This document shows positions 27,470 through 39,296 of a stretch of DNA of 64,000 nt, piece after piece (the stretch's first letter is position 1; the number at the start of each line of letters is the position of its first letter). This DNA is from ZC4RG30 sp963726085 (GTDB taxonomy: Bacteria > Pseudomonadota > Gammaproteobacteria > Steroidobacterales > Steroidobacteraceae). The notes beneath the pieces were generated by a model, which searched no databases, was not told where the DNA came from, and saw only the letters and a program-made list of their open reading frames with translations. Position numbers and translations under genes: made by a program. The stretch covers positions 524,497 to 588,496 of the forward strand of contig CAVSAR010000002.1 of the NCBI GenBank assembly GCA_963726085.1. Reading direction: 5' to 3'.

Positions 27470-28771
27470 ATGCAATTCACACTGACAAATACCTCCGGCC
27501 TCGGGCGCCGGATCGAGGTCGAGATTCCCCACACGCGCGTGGCCGGCGAGGTGGATCGCCGCCTGCGCGACCTGTCGCGCACGGCCAACATCCGCGGCTT
27601 TCGCAAGGGCAAGGTGCCGCTGCAGGTCATCAAGCAGCAGTACGGCGAGCAGGTGCGCGGGGATGCCGTCAATGAATTGATCCGCCAGTCCTATTCCGAT
27701 GCCGTGGCCAAGGAAAACCTGCGCCCGGTGGGCGGACCTACCATCGAGCCCATCCAGATCGAGCCGGGCAGCGACCTCAAGTTCGCCGCCGTGTTCGAAG
27801 TGCTGCCGGAAATTACCGTCGGGGCGGTGGAGGGTTACCAGATCCAGCGCGCGGTGGCCGAGATTTCCGAGGCGGACATCGACGCCATGCTCGAGAGCAT
27901 GCGTCGCCAGCAGGTGCGCTACCTGCCCGTGGAGCGCGCCAGTGTCAGCGGCGACCGGGTGACGGTGGACTTCCTGGGCAGGCTCGATGGCGTGGCCTTT
28001 GCCGGCGGCGAGGGCAAGGACATGGCCGTGGTCATCGGCTCCGGCCGCGCCGTGGCGGATTTCGAGGCCGCGCTGATTGGCGTGACCGCAGGGGAATCAA
28101 AGACCGCCGCGGTGCGCTTTCCGGACAACTATGCCAGCCGCGACCTGGCCGGCAAGACCGCCCAGTTTGACCTCACGGTCAAGTCGGTCGAAGCCGAGGA
28201 ACTGCCGCCCATCGACGACGCCTTCGCGGTGGCCTTTGGCCTGCGCGAAGGGGGCGTGCCGGCGCTGCGCGAGGAAGTGCGCAGCAGCATGCAGCGCGAG
28301 GCGGCCGAGGCGTCGCGCGCCAGGCTGCGCAACCAGGTATTCGAGACCCTGGCACGCGAGAACCCGGTGCAGGTGCCCCGCGCACTGGTGGACCAGCAGG
28401 TCCAGCAGATGCAGATCGACCTGATGCAGCGCACCGGCAACCAGGACGCCAGCCAGATTCCCTCGCGCGAGCCCTTTGAGGAACCGGCCCGGCGCCGCGT
28501 GATGCTGGGGCTGCTGATCGGCGAGCTGGTGCGCCGCGAAGGCATCAAGGCCGACCGGCAAAGCATGATCACCCGCCTGGATGAAATGGCCGCCGCCTAC
28601 CCCAATGCCGATGAAGTGCGCCGCGCCTACCTGCAGAACCAGGACGCGATGCGCCAGATCGAGACCGGCGTGCTGGAGGACCAGGTCGTGGACTGGGTGC
28701 TGGCGCGCGCCCGCGTGACCGACCAGCCAATCAGCTTCGCCGAACTCACCGGATTTGGCCGCCAGGGGTAG
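27470..28771 (+). CDS. tig: trigger factor
   Basis: Ribosome-bound chaperone and peptidyl-prolyl isomerase, 433 residues. It starts at ATG 27470 (MQFTLTNTSGLGRRIEVEIP); the same frame upstream is inside tRNA-Leu and not coding. The ribosome-docking signature appears as GFRKGKVPLQVIKQQYG. The FKBP-type domain starts at about residue 150 (GDRVTVDFLGRLDGVAF) and the C-terminal chaperone arms follow. It begins the conserved tig-clpP-clpX-lon set. Confidence 0.96.
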   Translation: MQFTLTNTSGLGRRIEVEIPHTRVAGEVDRRLRDLSRTANIRGFRKGKVPLQVIKQQYGEQVRGDAVNELIRQSYSDAVAKENLRPVGGPTIEPIQIEPGSDLKFAAVFEVLPEITVGAVEGYQIQRAVAEISEADIDAMLESMRRQQVRYLPVERASVSGDRVTVDFLGRLDGVAFAGGEGKDMAVVIGSGRAVADFEAALIGVTAGESKTAAVRFPDNYASRDLAGKTAQFDLTVKSVEAEELPPIDDAFAVAFGLREGGVPALREEVRSSMQREAAEASRARLRNQVFETLARENPVQVPRALVDQQVQQMQIDLMQRTGNQDASQIPSREPFEEPARRRVMLGLLIGELVRREGIKADRQSMITRLDEMAAAYPNADEVRRAYLQNQDAMRQIETGVLEDQVVDWVLARARVTDQPISFAELTGFGRQG

Positions 28772-28780
28772 AATGACGGC

Positions 28781-29404
28781 ATGAACGAAAAAGCCCTCAA
28801 TCTAGTGCCCATGGTGGTGGAGCAGACGTCGCGTGGCGAACGCGCCTACGACATCTATTCCCGGTTGCTCAAGGACCGCGTGGTGTTCGCCGTGGGTCCA
28901 ATCGAGGACTACTCGGCCAACGTCATCGTTGCCCAGCTGCTGTTCCTTGAATCGGAAAACCCGGACAAGGACATCGCGCTGTACGTCAACTCCCCCGGTG
29001 GGCACGTGACCGCGGGCCTGGCCATCTACGACACCATGCAGTACATCAAGCCCGACGTATCGACCATCTGCATCGGCCAGGCCGCCAGCATGGGGGCCAT
29101 CCTTCTGGCCGGTGGCGCCAAGGGCAAGCGTTTTGCACTGCCGCACTCGCGGGTGATGATTCACCAGCCCCTGGGCGGCATGCAGGGCCAGGCCGCGGAC
29201 ATGGAGATCCATGCACGCGAGATCCTGTACACCCGCGACCGCCTCAACGAGATCCTGGCCAAGCACACCGGCCAGTCCGTGGATCGGATCAAGAACGACA
29301 CGGATCGCGACAATTTCATGCGGGCCGAGGATGCGGTCAGCTACGGCCTCATCGATCGGGTGCTCTCGGATCGCGCCTCTTTGGCTGTCCCTGGCACCAA
29401 ATAG
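28781..29404 (+). CDS. clpP: ATP-dependent Clp protease proteolytic subunit
   Basis: Serine peptidase of the ClpXP/ClpAP complexes, 207 residues. The catalytic Ser103 lies in GQAASMGAILL and His128 in RVMIHQPLGG; the third triad residue is near DTDRDNFM. YVNSPGGHVTAG is the conserved oxyanion region. The start lies 9 bp after tig, and an intrinsic terminator follows, separating it partly from clpX. Confidence 0.97.
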   Translation: MNEKALNLVPMVVEQTSRGERAYDIYSRLLKDRVVFAVGPIEDYSANVIVAQLLFLESENPDKDIALYVNSPGGHVTAGLAIYDTMQYIKPDVSTICIGQAASMGAILLAGGAKGKRFALPHSRVMIHQPLGGMQGQAADMEIHAREILYTRDRLNEILAKHTGQSVDRIKNDTDRDNFMRAEDAVSYGLIDRVLSDRASLAVPGTK

Positions 29405-29417
29405 CCTTTCTGGTCGT

Positions 29418-29445
29418 CGCCCGGGCGTTTTGGCCGGGCGATTTT
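29418..29445 (+). terminator. intrinsic terminator between clpP and clpX
   Basis: CGCCCGG (29418-29424) pairs with CCGGGCG (29434-29440) and is followed by ATTTT. It lies 14 bp after the clpP stop and could limit readthrough into clpX. Confidence 0.7.
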
Positions 29446-29550
29446 CCCCAGTAGTAACAATGCGTTATCGTGACGCACTGCTTTGCGTGCCGAGGCAGTG
29501 TCGTGCTATATACATGGTGAGCCGGAAGGTTCCTTCCGGGAGGTGAGTGG

Positions 29551-30882
29551 ATGAGCGACGACACCCGCGGACGCACTGACGACGGCAAGCTGCTGTATTG
29601 CTCCTTTTGCGGCAAGAGCCAGCACGAGGTGCGCAAGCTCATCGCCGGTCCCTCCGTGTTCGTCTGCGACGAGTGCGTCGAGCTGTGCAACGACATCATC
29701 CGCGAGGAACTCGAGGACAAGGCCGAGCGCTCGCGCGACAAGCTGCCCAAGCCCCAGGAAATCAAGTCGGTCCTCGATGAGTACGTCATCGGCCAGGAGC
29801 GCGCCAAGAAGACCCTGTCGGTGGCGGTCTACAACCACTACAAGCGGTTGCAGACCCGCAACACCGGCACCATCAAGGCCAAGGACGATGTCGAGATCGC
29901 CAAGAGCAACATCCTGCTGATCGGTCCCACCGGCAGCGGCAAGACGCTGCTGGCCGAGACCCTGGCGCGGCTGCTCAACGTGCCGTTCACCATCGCCGAT
30001 GCCACGACCCTCACCGAAGCCGGCTATGTGGGCGAGGACGTCGAGAACATCATCCAGAAGCTGCTGCAGAAATGCGATTACGACGTCGAGAAGGCGCAGA
30101 CCGGCATCGTCTACATCGACGAGATCGACAAGATCTCGCGCAAGTCCGACAACCCGTCGATCACCCGTGACGTGTCCGGCGAGGGCGTGCAGCAGGCGCT
30201 GCTCAAGCTCATCGAGGGCACCATGGCTTCGGTCCCGCCCCAGGGCGGCCGCAAGCATCCGCAGCAGGAATTCCTGCAGGTCGATACTTCCAACATCCTG
30301 TTCATCGTCGGCGGCGCGTTCTCCGGGCTGGACAAGGTGATCCTCAACCGCACGCAAAAGGGCGGCATCGGCTTTACCTCCGACGTGCGCAGCGTCAACA
30401 CCCGCCCGCACGGCACGGACCTGTTCCACGACGTGGAGCCCGAGGACCTGGTCAAGTACGGCCTGATCCCGGAGTTCGTCGGCCGCCTGCCGGTGGTGGC
30501 AACCCTGGAAGAGCTGGACGAGAAGGCGCTGATCTCGATCCTCAAGGATCCGCGCAATGCGCTGACCAAGCAGTACCGGCGCCTGTTTGAAATGGACGGC
30601 GCGGAGCTGGAGTTCCGCGACGACGGACTGGCGGCCGTGGCGCGCAAGGCCATGGATCGCAAGACCGGTGCGCGCGGCCTGCGCACCATCCTCGAGAACA
30701 TCCTGCTCGACACCATGTACCAGTTGCCCACGCTCAAGAACGTCAGCAAGGTGGTGGTGGACGAGAGCGTGGTCCTGGGCCATGCGCCGCCGTACGTGGT
30801 GTACAAGTCCGAGGACGCGCGCACGGAAAAGCCGCATGCAGTGGATGAACCACGCCGTGCGACCGGGTCTGGTCACGGCTAG
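29551..30882 (+). CDS. clpX: ATP-dependent Clp protease ATPase subunit ClpX
   Basis: AAA+ unfoldase that feeds substrates into ClpP, 443 residues. The N-terminal C4 zinc-binding domain is CSFCGKSQHEV with VCDECVELC. Walker A GPTGSGKT is at about 125-132, Walker B is VYIDEIDKI, and the IGF-loop region (KGGIGFTSDVRS) shows it can dock ClpP. Sensor 2 (KTGARGLRTILEN) is intact. ATG 29551 has a GGAGG ribosome-binding site. The roughly 105 bp after the clpP terminator may hold its own promoter. Confidence 0.97.
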   Translation: MSDDTRGRTDDGKLLYCSFCGKSQHEVRKLIAGPSVFVCDECVELCNDIIREELEDKAERSRDKLPKPQEIKSVLDEYVIGQERAKKTLSVAVYNHYKRLQTRNTGTIKAKDDVEIAKSNILLIGPTGSGKTLLAETLARLLNVPFTIADATTLTEAGYVGEDVENIIQKLLQKCDYDVEKAQTGIVYIDEIDKISRKSDNPSITRDVSGEGVQQALLKLIEGTMASVPPQGGRKHPQQEFLQVDTSNILFIVGGAFSGLDKVILNRTQKGGIGFTSDVRSVNTRPHGTDLFHDVEPEDLVKYGLIPEFVGRLPVVATLEELDEKALISILKDPRNALTKQYRRLFEMDGAELEFRDDGLAAVARKAMDRKTGARGLRTILENILLDTMYQLPTLKNVSKVVVDESVVLGHAPPYVVYKSEDARTEKPHAVDEPRRATGSGHG

Positions 30883-30988
30883 CGGAACCTCCAGGGTTCC
30901 AGTTCGTTCGCTCCTTGAAATCCGGTCGGCGGGGACGCATGTACCCTAGAATCGCCGTAATTACGCCCGTGACCTTCCAGGAGCCCCC

Positions 30989-33424
<2,436 letters not shown>

Positions 33425-33434
33425 CACGCACTCC

Positions 33435-33463
33435 TTGCTACCGGCGTGTGCCTTGCCTAGACT
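33435..33463 (+). promoter_or_regulatory. promoter of the tRNA-Val/tRNA-Asp unit
   Basis: TTGCTA (33435-33440) and TAGACT (33458-33463) are spaced by 17 bp and followed by a G+C-rich discriminator (ACGCGCCC), the pattern of stringently controlled stable-RNA promoters. It lies just behind lon and 55 bp before tRNA-Val. A short GCCCTC/GAGGGC hairpin follows without a T-tract. Confidence 0.6.
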
Positions 33464-33518
33464 ACGCGCCCTCGCGAGGGCCCGTAGGGGCCGCGGGATG
33501 TAGATGGCGCAGTGACGA

Positions 33519-33594
33519 GGGTGCTTAGCTCAGCTGGTAGAGCGTCGCCCTTACAAGGCGAATGTCGGGGGTTCGATCCCCTCAGCACCCACCA
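33519..33594 (+). tRNA. tRNA-Val (TAC)
   Basis: 76 nt; acceptor GGGTGCT/AGCACCC, anticodon stem TCGCC/GGCGA around CTTACAA (TAC), T-loop TTCGATC, encoded CCA. Confidence 0.97.
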
Positions 33595-33618
33595 TTCCAT
33601 CATCAGAGGTCTTGCAGC

Positions 33619-33695
33619 GGAGCGGTAGTTCAGCTGGTTAGAATACCGGCCTGTCACGCCGGGGGTCGCGGGTTCGAGTCCCGTCCGCTCCGCCA
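33619..33695 (+). tRNA. tRNA-Asp (GTC)
   Basis: 77 nt; acceptor GGAGCGG/CCGCTCC, anticodon stem CCGGC/GCCGG around CTGTCAC (GTC), T-loop TTCGAGT, encoded CCA. Its 3' end from GAGTCCCGTCC onward is repeated imperfectly at 35991 and 36032, behind hipBA. Confidence 0.97.
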
Positions 33696-34070
33696 GTCTT
33701 TGGCAAGACCAGAAGCGGAAACTTGTTGAGTTTCCGTCAGCTTAGGCGGCCCCACTGCTGAACGGGGTTCGCCGAACCCTGTTGTGCTGGCAAATCCGGT
33801 CGCGCGTGGGGCCGTTGGGGCGGCAATCGACGGGTTTGTGCCTGTGCCGCGGATGAATCATCCCTCGCCTGATCCTCGCCACGCCGGCGGACAACGCGCA
33901 GAAGATTTTCGATTCGGGTGAGAACACCGGCCAGACGCTGCGCGGGCGCAAGGCTCGCATCGCTGCAGATCGCCGGCCGCCAATTACCCTCGGACTGCGT
34001 CTATGTATATGTGATTGAAGACATGTTGTGGCGGTATTGGTCAAAATATGTCTCTAAACTCATAAACAGC
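33696..34070. other. intergenic region between tRNA-Asp and hipBA
   Basis: About 375 bp with no gene I can support. The first part is G+C-rich and has short open frames on both strands that match nothing I recognise (for example TPADNAQKIFDSGENTGQTL on the plus strand near 33885-33945). The last 60 bp become A+T-rich toward the hipBA promoter. It may contain remains of whatever carried hipBA into the tRNA site. Confidence 0.4.
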
Positions 34071-34102
34071 TTGACTAAATTATGTTATTGACCACATAAT
34101 TT
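34071..34102 (+). promoter_or_regulatory. hipBA promoter with palindromic operator
   Basis: TTGACT (34071-34076) and CATAAT (34095-34100) form a plausible promoter with an 18-bp spacer. A perfect 9-bp inverted repeat, AAATTATGT (34077-34085) and ACATAATTT (34094-34102), fills the spacer and covers the -10 box. HipB-type repressors bind palindromes at this place. The start of hipB is about 38 bp downstream. Confidence 0.6.
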
Positions 34103-34139
34103 GGCTCTTAATGGTTTATGTATGTTTTGAATCGCATAT

Positions 34140-34421
34140 ATGAAAACCCTTCCCGAACTTGGTGCATTGCTGGCGGCCCGCAGGAAGGCGCTGGGCAAGA
34201 CCCAAAGTGAAGTCGGGCGCTTGGCGGGGCTGCGCCAGGAGGAGCTCTCGCGGCTCGAAAGCGGCCAGCTTGTCGGCTTTACCGCTGGCCGCCTGTTGCG
34301 CCTGGCGCATGTGCTGGGGCTCGAGGTTTCGCTGCAGCCGCAGATATCAAAAAGCCATACGCTGGAAGTGCTGCTCGATGAGGTCCGTTCCGGCGCCAAC
34401 ACCGGGCCTGCCTCGCGATGA
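34140..34421 (+). CDS. hipB: HipB-like HTH antitoxin
   Basis: A 93-residue XRE-family helix-turn-helix protein. The HTH is ARRKALGKTQSEVGRLAGLR followed by the recognition-helix segment QEELSRLESG. The C-terminal tail contains SHTLEVLLDEV, the region that usually contacts HipA. It overlaps the hipA start by 4 bp (ATGA), as in classical hipBA operons, and probably binds the palindrome in its own promoter. The genus-level match to E. coli HipB is in architecture rather than close sequence. Confidence 0.85.
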   Translation: MKTLPELGALLAARRKALGKTQSEVGRLAGLRQEELSRLESGQLVGFTAGRLLRLAHVLGLEVSLQPQISKSHTLEVLLDEVRSGANTGPASR

Positions 34422-35833
34422 GCGTGCGAGCCCTGCAGGTCTTGGTCCAAGGCCGGCCGGTCGCGACACTCTCCACCGAGGACAGCTTCACTTACGCGCT
34501 GACCTACCAGCCGGGCGTTCATCAGCACGACTTCGTATCGCTGACCATGCCCGTGCGGCCCACCAGCTGGACATGGCCGGCGCTGCATCCCTGTTTCCAG
34601 ATGAATCTCCCGGAAGGATTTCTGCTGTCGGTACTCAGAGAGCAGCTGGGGCCCTTGCTGGGGGCCACTCCTTTGGATCTGCTGGCCGTTGTCGGTGGCA
34701 AGATGATCGGACGCGTGAGCCTGGCCCCTTTTCCCCCGGGTGCCATCGGCGCGGCTGCAATCAATATCGCGCCAATTGAACAAGCCCCTTCGATGCAACC
34801 GCGGGCTCCCGACGAGGCGCCGGTGCTGAGCCAGCAGGCCCTTGCTGGCTTGCTGCACGGTGAACGGTCTGCGGATCGATTCCTGGAACTCGTGCACACG
34901 CATGCCGCAAGTGGCGTGTCCGGAGTGGTGCCAAAGTTCCTGACCCCGGAACTCGCGGCGGCCTTTCGCAAGGCGAGCCTGCGAACTACCCGGCATATAC
35001 TCAAGGGTTCCAGCGAGCGTGCGCCATTCCTGGCGCTCAATGAGCACCTGTGCCTGCAGGTCGCCATGCGTGCAGGCCTGCCTGTAGCGCGATCGCAGGT
35101 TTCCGAGGACGGGCAGGTACTGCAAGTGGAGCGCTTCGATATTGCCGCGGATGGTGCGCGTCTGGGTTTCGAGGATCTGTGCTGCCTGCTGGGTCTTCCT
35201 CCGGAGCAGAAGTACAACTCCTCCTGGGAGCGCGTTGCACGCTGTGTGCTCGACCTGGTGGCTGCCGATTATTCGCGTGCGGCCGGCGAGCAGCTGGCAG
35301 CGATGATCCTGCTGAACTTCGCGCTGGGCAACGCCGACTGTCACACCAAGAACCTCGGCCTGCTTTACTCCAATCGCCACGACGTGCGGCTGGCGCCGGT
35401 TTACGACCTGCTCTCAATTCGTATCTACGAGCACTATGTCGATAACGCTCCAGGAATGTTCCTGGGAGGGCGCAAGGTGTGGATGCCGGGCAAGGAACTG
35501 CCGTTGTTCCTGCAGGGCAGCCTTGGCATTGATCCGCCGGCGCAGCGGCGCATTGTCGATCTGATCGCCGGGGCGCAATCTGACCTTATGCCAGAGTTGT
35601 TGCGCCACCATCGCCAGACGCCGGGGTTTACCCCTTGGGCCGCCCGCATCGCGCATGAATGGAGCGTCGGGCTCCAGCGCCTTGCACCGATCACAAACCA
35701 GACACTGCCAGACCTGGCTGGCATCGCGCGCGCCGCAGGCCTGGGGCCCCTCTCGGCGCAGGCCGCGCCCCTACGCCGCATTGGCGAGAGTGAACTGTTA
35801 GGCCGGCGTGGCCGCCGACCTCGACCTTCCTGA
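34418..35833 (+). CDS. hipA: HipA-like serine/threonine kinase toxin
   Basis: A 471-residue HipA-family kinase; E. coli HipA phosphorylates GltX at Ser239 and halts translation. The N-terminal Couple_hipA domain is at about 1-110. A VPKFL stretch replaces the usual VQPK nucleotide-binding segment, followed by NEHLCLQVAMRAGLPVA and VERFD. The catalytic loop is GNADCHTKN with Asp307, and the metal-binding step is APVYDLLS. The key residues needed for kinase activity appear present. Whether it targets the GltX encoded in this window is unknown. It is co-transcribed with hipB. Confidence 0.88.
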   Translation: MSVRALQVLVQGRPVATLSTEDSFTYALTYQPGVHQHDFVSLTMPVRPTSWTWPALHPCFQMNLPEGFLLSVLREQLGPLLGATPLDLLAVVGGKMIGRVSLAPFPPGAIGAAAINIAPIEQAPSMQPRAPDEAPVLSQQALAGLLHGERSADRFLELVHTHAASGVSGVVPKFLTPELAAAFRKASLRTTRHILKGSSERAPFLALNEHLCLQVAMRAGLPVARSQVSEDGQVLQVERFDIAADGARLGFEDLCCLLGLPPEQKYNSSWERVARCVLDLVAADYSRAAGEQLAAMILLNFALGNADCHTKNLGLLYSNRHDVRLAPVYDLLSIRIYEHYVDNAPGMFLGGRKVWMPGKELPLFLQGSLGIDPPAQRRIVDLIAGAQSDLMPELLRHHRQTPGFTPWAARIAHEWSVGLQRLAPITNQTLPDLAGIARAAGLGPLSAQAAPLRRIGESELLGRRGRRPRPS

Positions 35834-36077
35834 GGAATCGACGAACCGCGCAGCGGCCGGTAGACTCCCCACCCCTCGGACCTCGACCAGTCGCTGGCGG
35901 CAAATCGGGGAATCGGACTGGGCTTTAAAGGGTCCTCGGCGCGCGGCGAAACCGTAACTTACTGAATCACTTAATACCGTCGCCGGATTCGAGTCCCGTC
36001 CTTTCCGCCGGTTCACGCAAAACTACACCCAGAGTCCCGTCCGCTGCCCAGTTCACGCAAGACCAAACCTACAATTT
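35834..36077. repeat. tandem copies of the tRNA-Asp 3' end
   Basis: Two related units lie at 35991-36023 and 36032-36064, both starting GAGTCCCGTCC and both containing GTTCACGCAA. The second continues CCGCTGCCCAGT and CAAGACC, following the tRNA-Asp 3' end and its downstream flank (33676-33710) closely. The first is preceded by GATTC, as in a T-loop. Neither copy makes a full tRNA. They bound the hipBA islet on its right. The rest of the gap holds no recognisable gene. Confidence 0.65.
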
Positions 36078-37990
36078 ATGCTGCAAAACATTGGCGACAA
36101 GCTCAAGGGCAACAAGTGGCTCACGTACGTGGTGCTGGGGTCCCTGACCCTGGTATTCGCGGCCTGGGGCGCTTACGGACTGATCGACGTGGGGATGAAA
36201 GGCGGCACCTATGCGGCCAAGGTCAACGGCGAGGAAGTCTCCGCCGAGGAGATCAACCGCCGCTGGCAGCAGGAGTTGCCACAGTACATTCGTGCCGCCG
36301 GCGGGCAGCTTCCCGACGCACGCCGCAACGAGCTGCAGCAGGCCTTGCTTGATTCAGCCGTGCGCAGCGTCGCGGCCACCCAGCATGCGCGTGAGCTGGG
36401 CTACCGGGTGACGGACGAGCAGGTGCAGCAGGCCTACCGCAGTGAGCCGGCGTTCCAGGTGGAGGGCAAGTTCAGCGTGGATGCAGCGCGCTCGCGACTG
36501 GCCGCCGCAGGACTGACCGAGACCGAGTACGAGACCGACCTGCGCCGCAGCCTGCTGGCCAACCAGCTGGCCGCCAGCATTGGCGATACGGACTTCCTGA
36601 CCCCTGGCGAGACCCGCCGCCTGCTGGCGTTGCAGGACGAGGAGCGCGAAGTGCGCTTTGTAATGCTGCAGCCGCAGGACTTCGCGTTTGACGGGCCGCC
36701 CGACCCGGGCGCGATCGATGCCTACTACAAGGCCAACGCCGCCAAGTACACGCTGCCTGAATCGGTGCGCCTGGCCTATGCGGAGCTGTCGCTGGCCGAC
36801 GTGGCCGCCACCATCCAGGTATCGGACGACAAGCTGCGCGAGCGCTACGAGAAGGACAAGGCCAGCTACGTCTCGCCCGAGCGCCGTCGTGGTCGCCATA
36901 TCCTGATCACCGTGGACAGCAAGACCACCGATGCCCAGGCCAGCGCGCAGGCGCAGCAGCTGTACGAGCGCATCAAAGGCGGTGAGGACTTCGCCGCCCT
37001 GGCCAAGCAGTACTCCAAGGACAGCTGCCTCGGCGCAGGATGGCGGTGACCTCAACTGGTCCACCCGCGAGGCCATGGACAAGACCCTGGCCGATAAGTC
37101 TGTTTGCCATGAAGGAGGGCGAGCTCAGCCCGCCGGTCAAGACCCAGTACGGCTACCACGTGCTGCGCCTGGACAGCATCCAGGCACCCTCTGGCCGCAG
37201 CTTCGAGCAGGTGCGCACGGAACTGGCCGCCACGCTGCGCACCGAGATGGCCACGGCGCAGTTCGGCAGCCAGCAGGACCAGCTTCAGGAACGGCTCGAG
37301 CGCGGCGGCGCCAACCTGGATGCGCTGGTCAAGGAGTTCGGGCTCAAGCGCGGCGAGGTGGCGAGATTTGATCGCGGGGCCGGCGGGCTGCCGCTGGGTT
37401 CGGATGCGGACCTCAATCGTGAAGTGTTCAGCGACGCGATGCTCAACCAGCGCCGCGTGGGCGGCCCGGTGCAGCTGGGCGAGGATCGCCTGACCATCTT
37501 CCAGGTACAGGAGCACCACGCGCCGCAGCTGCAGCCCCTGGACAAGGTACGCGACTCCATCGTGGCGGAGCTGGCGCGATTGCGCGGCGCGGTTGCCGCA
37601 GCCGCTGCTGCGGACAAGGCACTGGCCCGCGTCAATGCCGGGGAATCCCTGGATGCGGTGGCCGCCTCCATGAAGCTGAAGGTCGAGGCGCCGAAGTTCG
37701 TGGCTCGCGGCGCACCGGACCTGCCAGTGCAACTGCGCGATGCGGCCTTTGCATTGCCGCCGCCGGTGGCCGGCAAACCCGAACGCCGCACGGTGAGTCT
37801 CGATGGGGGCGCCATTGCATTGCTGGAAGTCAGCGCCGTGCGCGTGCCGGCCCTGACGGACAACGTGCAGCTGCAACGCCTGCGCGCCCAGCGCGAATTG
37901 CAGCGCTACACGCAACGCGACATGGACGCCTACCTCGAAGAGGTGATGCGCGCGGCCAAGGTCAGTCGCAATCCCCAGGTCTTCCAGTAA
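36078..37990 (+). CDS. ppiD: periplasmic folding chaperone PpiD (two frameshifts)
   Basis: Membrane-anchored SurA-like chaperone with a parvulin domain, acting at the Sec translocon exit. The N-terminus is MLQNIGDKLKGNKWLTYVVLGSLTLVFAAWG, the typical single anchor. The parvulin region starts RRGRHILITVD; frameshifts near 37027 and 37097 interrupt it, but the expected AQDGGDLNWSTREAMDKTL and LFAMKEGELSPPVKTQYGYHV continue in the next frames. The C-terminal chaperone part is intact. Corrected length is near 637 residues, normal. The location behind lon and tRNAs fits the conserved order. Confidence 0.9.
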
Positions 37991-37999
37991 GGCAAGACG

Positions 38000-39296
38000 A
38001 TGGCCGGCAGCAGCGCACGGCCGGTGAGCCTGGGTTGGATACTCGGGGCCATGGCCGCAGGCGTCGTGCTGGGCCTGGCGGTGGACCGCACCGGACACCT
38101 GCTGGGCCTGCCGCTGGTGGCGCTGGGTGGGTTTCTGGGCAGCGCGTTCCTGAACCTGCTCAAGATGCTGGTGGTGCCGCTGGTGGTGTCCTCCATCATC
38201 ACCGGCGTGGCCGGAATGGGTGGGACCCGCGACCTGGGCCGCTTAGGCATTACCGCGCTGCTGTTCTACGTGCTGACCACGCTGATCGCCATTGTCATCG
38301 CACTGGTGGTGGTCAACACGCTGCAGCCGGGTATCGTCAATGGCCAGCCGGCACGCGACCTGCTGGCACTGCACGCCGATATCAGCGCCGTCAACGCCAG
38401 CGTCCAGTCGCAGGCCGGCCGCAACGTGGGGGACATCCTGCTGGGCATGATCCCCACCAATATCTTCGAGGCCGCCGCCAGCGGCAAGCTGGTCGGGCTG
38501 CTGCTGTTTAGCCTGCTGTTCGGGTACTTCGTCACGCAGCTTGCGCCCGTGCACCGCGAGTCCATGACGCGCTTCTGGGATGCGCTGTTCCAGGTGATGA
38601 TGCGCATGACGGAATTTGTCATGCGCCTGGCGCCACTGGGCGTGCTGGGCCTGACCCTGAAAGTCACGGCCGAGGCGGGCCTGGATGCGGCGCGCCCGCT
38701 GCTGATGTTCGGCCTGTGCGTGGTTATCAGCCTGGCCCTTTACGCGGGGGTGGCACTGCCGGCACTGATCGGCGCGGTGGCGCGGGTGCGCCCCTGGGCG
38801 TTGTTTCCGGCCATGGCCCCGGCGCTGCTGACGGCGTTTTCCACGGCATCCTCTTCGGCGACGCTGCCAGTGACCATGGACTGTGTGCAGACGCGCGCCG
38901 GGGTATCCGCGCGGGTGGCAGGGTTCGTGCTGCCGCTGGGCACGTCCATCAACCATGCCGGCAGCGCACTGTATGAATGTGCGGCAGCGCTGTTCATCGC
39001 CCAGGCCTATGGGCTGCACCTGTCGGTGGTCACGCAGGTCACGGTGGTGGTGCTGGCGCTGGTCACCTCGATGGGCATTGCCGGGATACCGGCGGCCTCG
39101 CTGGTGGCCATCACCGTGATACTCACGGCGGTGGGACTGCCGCCCGAGGCCATCGGCGTCCTGCTGGTGCTGGACCGGTTGCTGGACATGGCCCGCACAT
39201 CCATCAACGTGCTGGCCGACTCGGCCTGCACGGTGATCGTGGCGCGGCTGTCAGGCGAGACGGTACTGGCGCGGCCCGCCGCAGGCGGAGCGCTAG
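38000..39296 (+). CDS. dicarboxylate/amino acid:cation symporter (DAACS family)
   Basis: Sodium- or proton-coupled transporter of the GltP/DctA family with about eight membrane segments plus re-entrant loops. It starts 9 bp after ppiD. The hairpin 1 serine motif is TASSSATLPVT; the usual NMDGT motif is replaced by INHAGSALYE; NVLADSACTVIVARLSGE is the last conserved element, ending near 39270. As sequenced, the frame stays open to 40150 through the whole antisense of fabI. A TAG at 39294-39296 in the next frame, sharing CTAG with the fabI stop, is the likely true end after a one-base correction. Substrate cannot be assigned. Confidence 0.85.

Noticed and set aside
33464..33480. GCCCTC/GAGGGC hairpin behind lon as a terminator.
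   Set aside because: No T-tract follows and it lies directly after a good promoter, so it is more likely in the tRNA leader.
33742..34044. A 100-codon minus-strand frame between tRNA-Asp and hipBA.
   Set aside because: No domain, no ribosome-binding site and Arg-rich composition; left as intergenic.
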